In this document: piece by piece, positions 63,256 to 64,000 of the stretch
Layout of the letters: the number at the start of each line of letters is the position of its first letter
How positions within the stretch are numbered: the first letter of the stretch is position 1
NCBI RefSeq assembly: GCF_014805685.1
Contig: NC_060893.1
Coordinates: 17,180,269-17,244,268, forward strand
Reading direction: 5' to 3'
Length of the DNA: 64,000 nucleotides
DNA from: Silurus meridionalis
Lineage: Eukaryota > Chordata > Actinopteri > Siluriformes > Siluridae
Notes under the pieces: model-generated
What the model was told of the DNA's origin: nothing
The model's database searches: none
The model's input: the letters and a program-made list of their open reading frames with translations, nothing else
Made by a program: the position numbers and the translations under genes

Positions 63256-63738
63256 ACACTATATAGACAGTACTAGGACACCAAATTTTTCATCTATCTG
63301 TGGTTATTCCCAAAACTGTTAGCACACATTATCTAGAGTGCCTTTGAATGTGGTATTACATTTTCGGTTTCCTCGAACTAGGATACCCAAACCTGACATG
63401 ACAATGCTCCTGTGCACAAAACCAGCTCTATAAGGATTTGGTTTACATAATTTGAAGTGAAAGATCATGAGTAACCTGCTATAAATCTTTGACCTCAACC
63501 CTATTCAACACCTTTGGTATGAATTGGAATGCAGACTGCACACCAGGCCTCCTAACTCTCCTAATTGTACTAAGGCCCTTGTACCTGAATGATCTCAGTA
63601 AGAACACTTCAAAGACTAGTGGAACACCATCCCAGAAAAGTGGAGGTTATAATATCTGAAAATGTGGACTACATGTGAAATGAGAAGCACATATGAATCT
63701 TATGTTTAGGTGTCCACGAACTTTTATCAATACAGTAC
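63256..63738 (-). mobile_element. Tc1-like relic family T (reverse copy)
   Basis: It starts near ACTATATAGACAGTACTAGG and ends GGTGTCCACGAACTTTTATC. The interior has GACAATGCTCCTGTGCACAA and ACCTCAACCCTATTCAACAC followed by CTTTGG, which is degraded NPIEHLW-type Tc1 transposase coding sequence on the + strand as written. The orientation is opposite to 42128-42620. Confidence 0.8.
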
Positions 63739-64000
63739 ATTTTCTAAATCCAATGTCATTGATATTTATACCATCCATCAGTACACCAGCTAACACTTTT
63801 TGCTTTTTTTTCCTATTCTGTTTTTCTTGACTATGTGCTTAGCAACAAGCAGATCAGAAAACAGTATTTCAATGAAGATTACAGCAAATCAGCAAAAAAA
63901 AAAACTTCAACAAATCTGTTTTGCATGGTAGCCATAACCTCATGACCTGAGAGTGAGGCGAGAACAACAAAATGCTCTCTTAATTGTCTGTCAATACAGC

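Larger units (their letters stand above)
16654..64000 (+). other. presumed long downstream intron of the testican gene
   Basis: No further testican exon was recognised, although mammalian SPOCK1 and SPOCK3 are known for very large introns. Repeats are listed separately. Stretches where I see nothing beyond AT-rich sequence and short simple repeats are about 17250-18780, 21840-22880, 29650-32150, 34000-35540, 37260-41230, 42630-44300, 44490-45950, 46510-47750, 51420-53260, 53440-54400 and 61400-63250. The end of the host gene, or an unrelated gene, could be hidden here as short exons that cannot be found by eye. Confidence 0.45.

Overview
The window is vertebrate nuclear DNA, almost certainly from a ray-finned (teleost) fish. 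It is AT-rich, full of long dinucleotide microsatellites, and has no prokaryotic-style gene density. Its mobile elements are typical of fish: Tc1-like transposons with IR/DR ends, several hAT families, DIRS1-type tyrosine-recombinase retrotransposons, and RTE-like and Rex1/L2-like LINE remnants. An otophysan fish such as a catfish is a guess from repeat style only.

The only host gene I can support is a testican (SPOCK) proteoglycan gene on the + strand. Three consecutive coding exons are visible at 4682-4796, 7457-7589 and 16539-16653. They have good acceptor and donor sites and matching phases, and encode the follistatin-like/Kazal region. Protein similarity slightly favours spock1 over spock3. 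The sequence before 4682 and after 16653 is read as large flanking introns; I could not find the preceding or following exon.

The rest is intronic DNA made by repeated transposon insertion. 1-4681: a near-perfect 148-bp palindrome and a 5'-truncated RTE-like LINE. 7660-9720: an almost complete Tc1-like transposon inside a (TA)n tract, plus two other transposon fragments. 14.8-15.8 kb: a Tc1-like relic and a LINE 3' end. 18.8-21.7 kb: two short interspersed repeats and a complete non-autonomous hAT with 8-bp target duplications. 24.4-27.7 kb: nested hATs, then a TA-flanked DNA transposon splitting an older Tc1-like relic. 32-37 kb: a Tc1 relic, a Tigger-like MITE and minus-strand LINE remains. 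42-46.5 kb: a Tc1-like relic and a solo hAT. 47.7-51.0 kb: a broken DIRS1-like element with inverted terminal repeats, recognisable RT/RNase H and a tyrosine recombinase. 55.4-56.6 kb: a second, internally deleted DIRS1-like element on the opposite strand. 56.9-59.5 kb: hAT composites. 59.5-60.7 kb: a TA-flanked Tc1-like element. 63.3-63.7 kb: one more Tc1-like relic.

I found no new defence or metabolic system. The most notable structures are the fresh palindrome, the hAT-within-hAT composite present twice, the datable nested insertion, and the paired DIRS remnants. Element families are named from recognisable sequence features only; no database search was possible.
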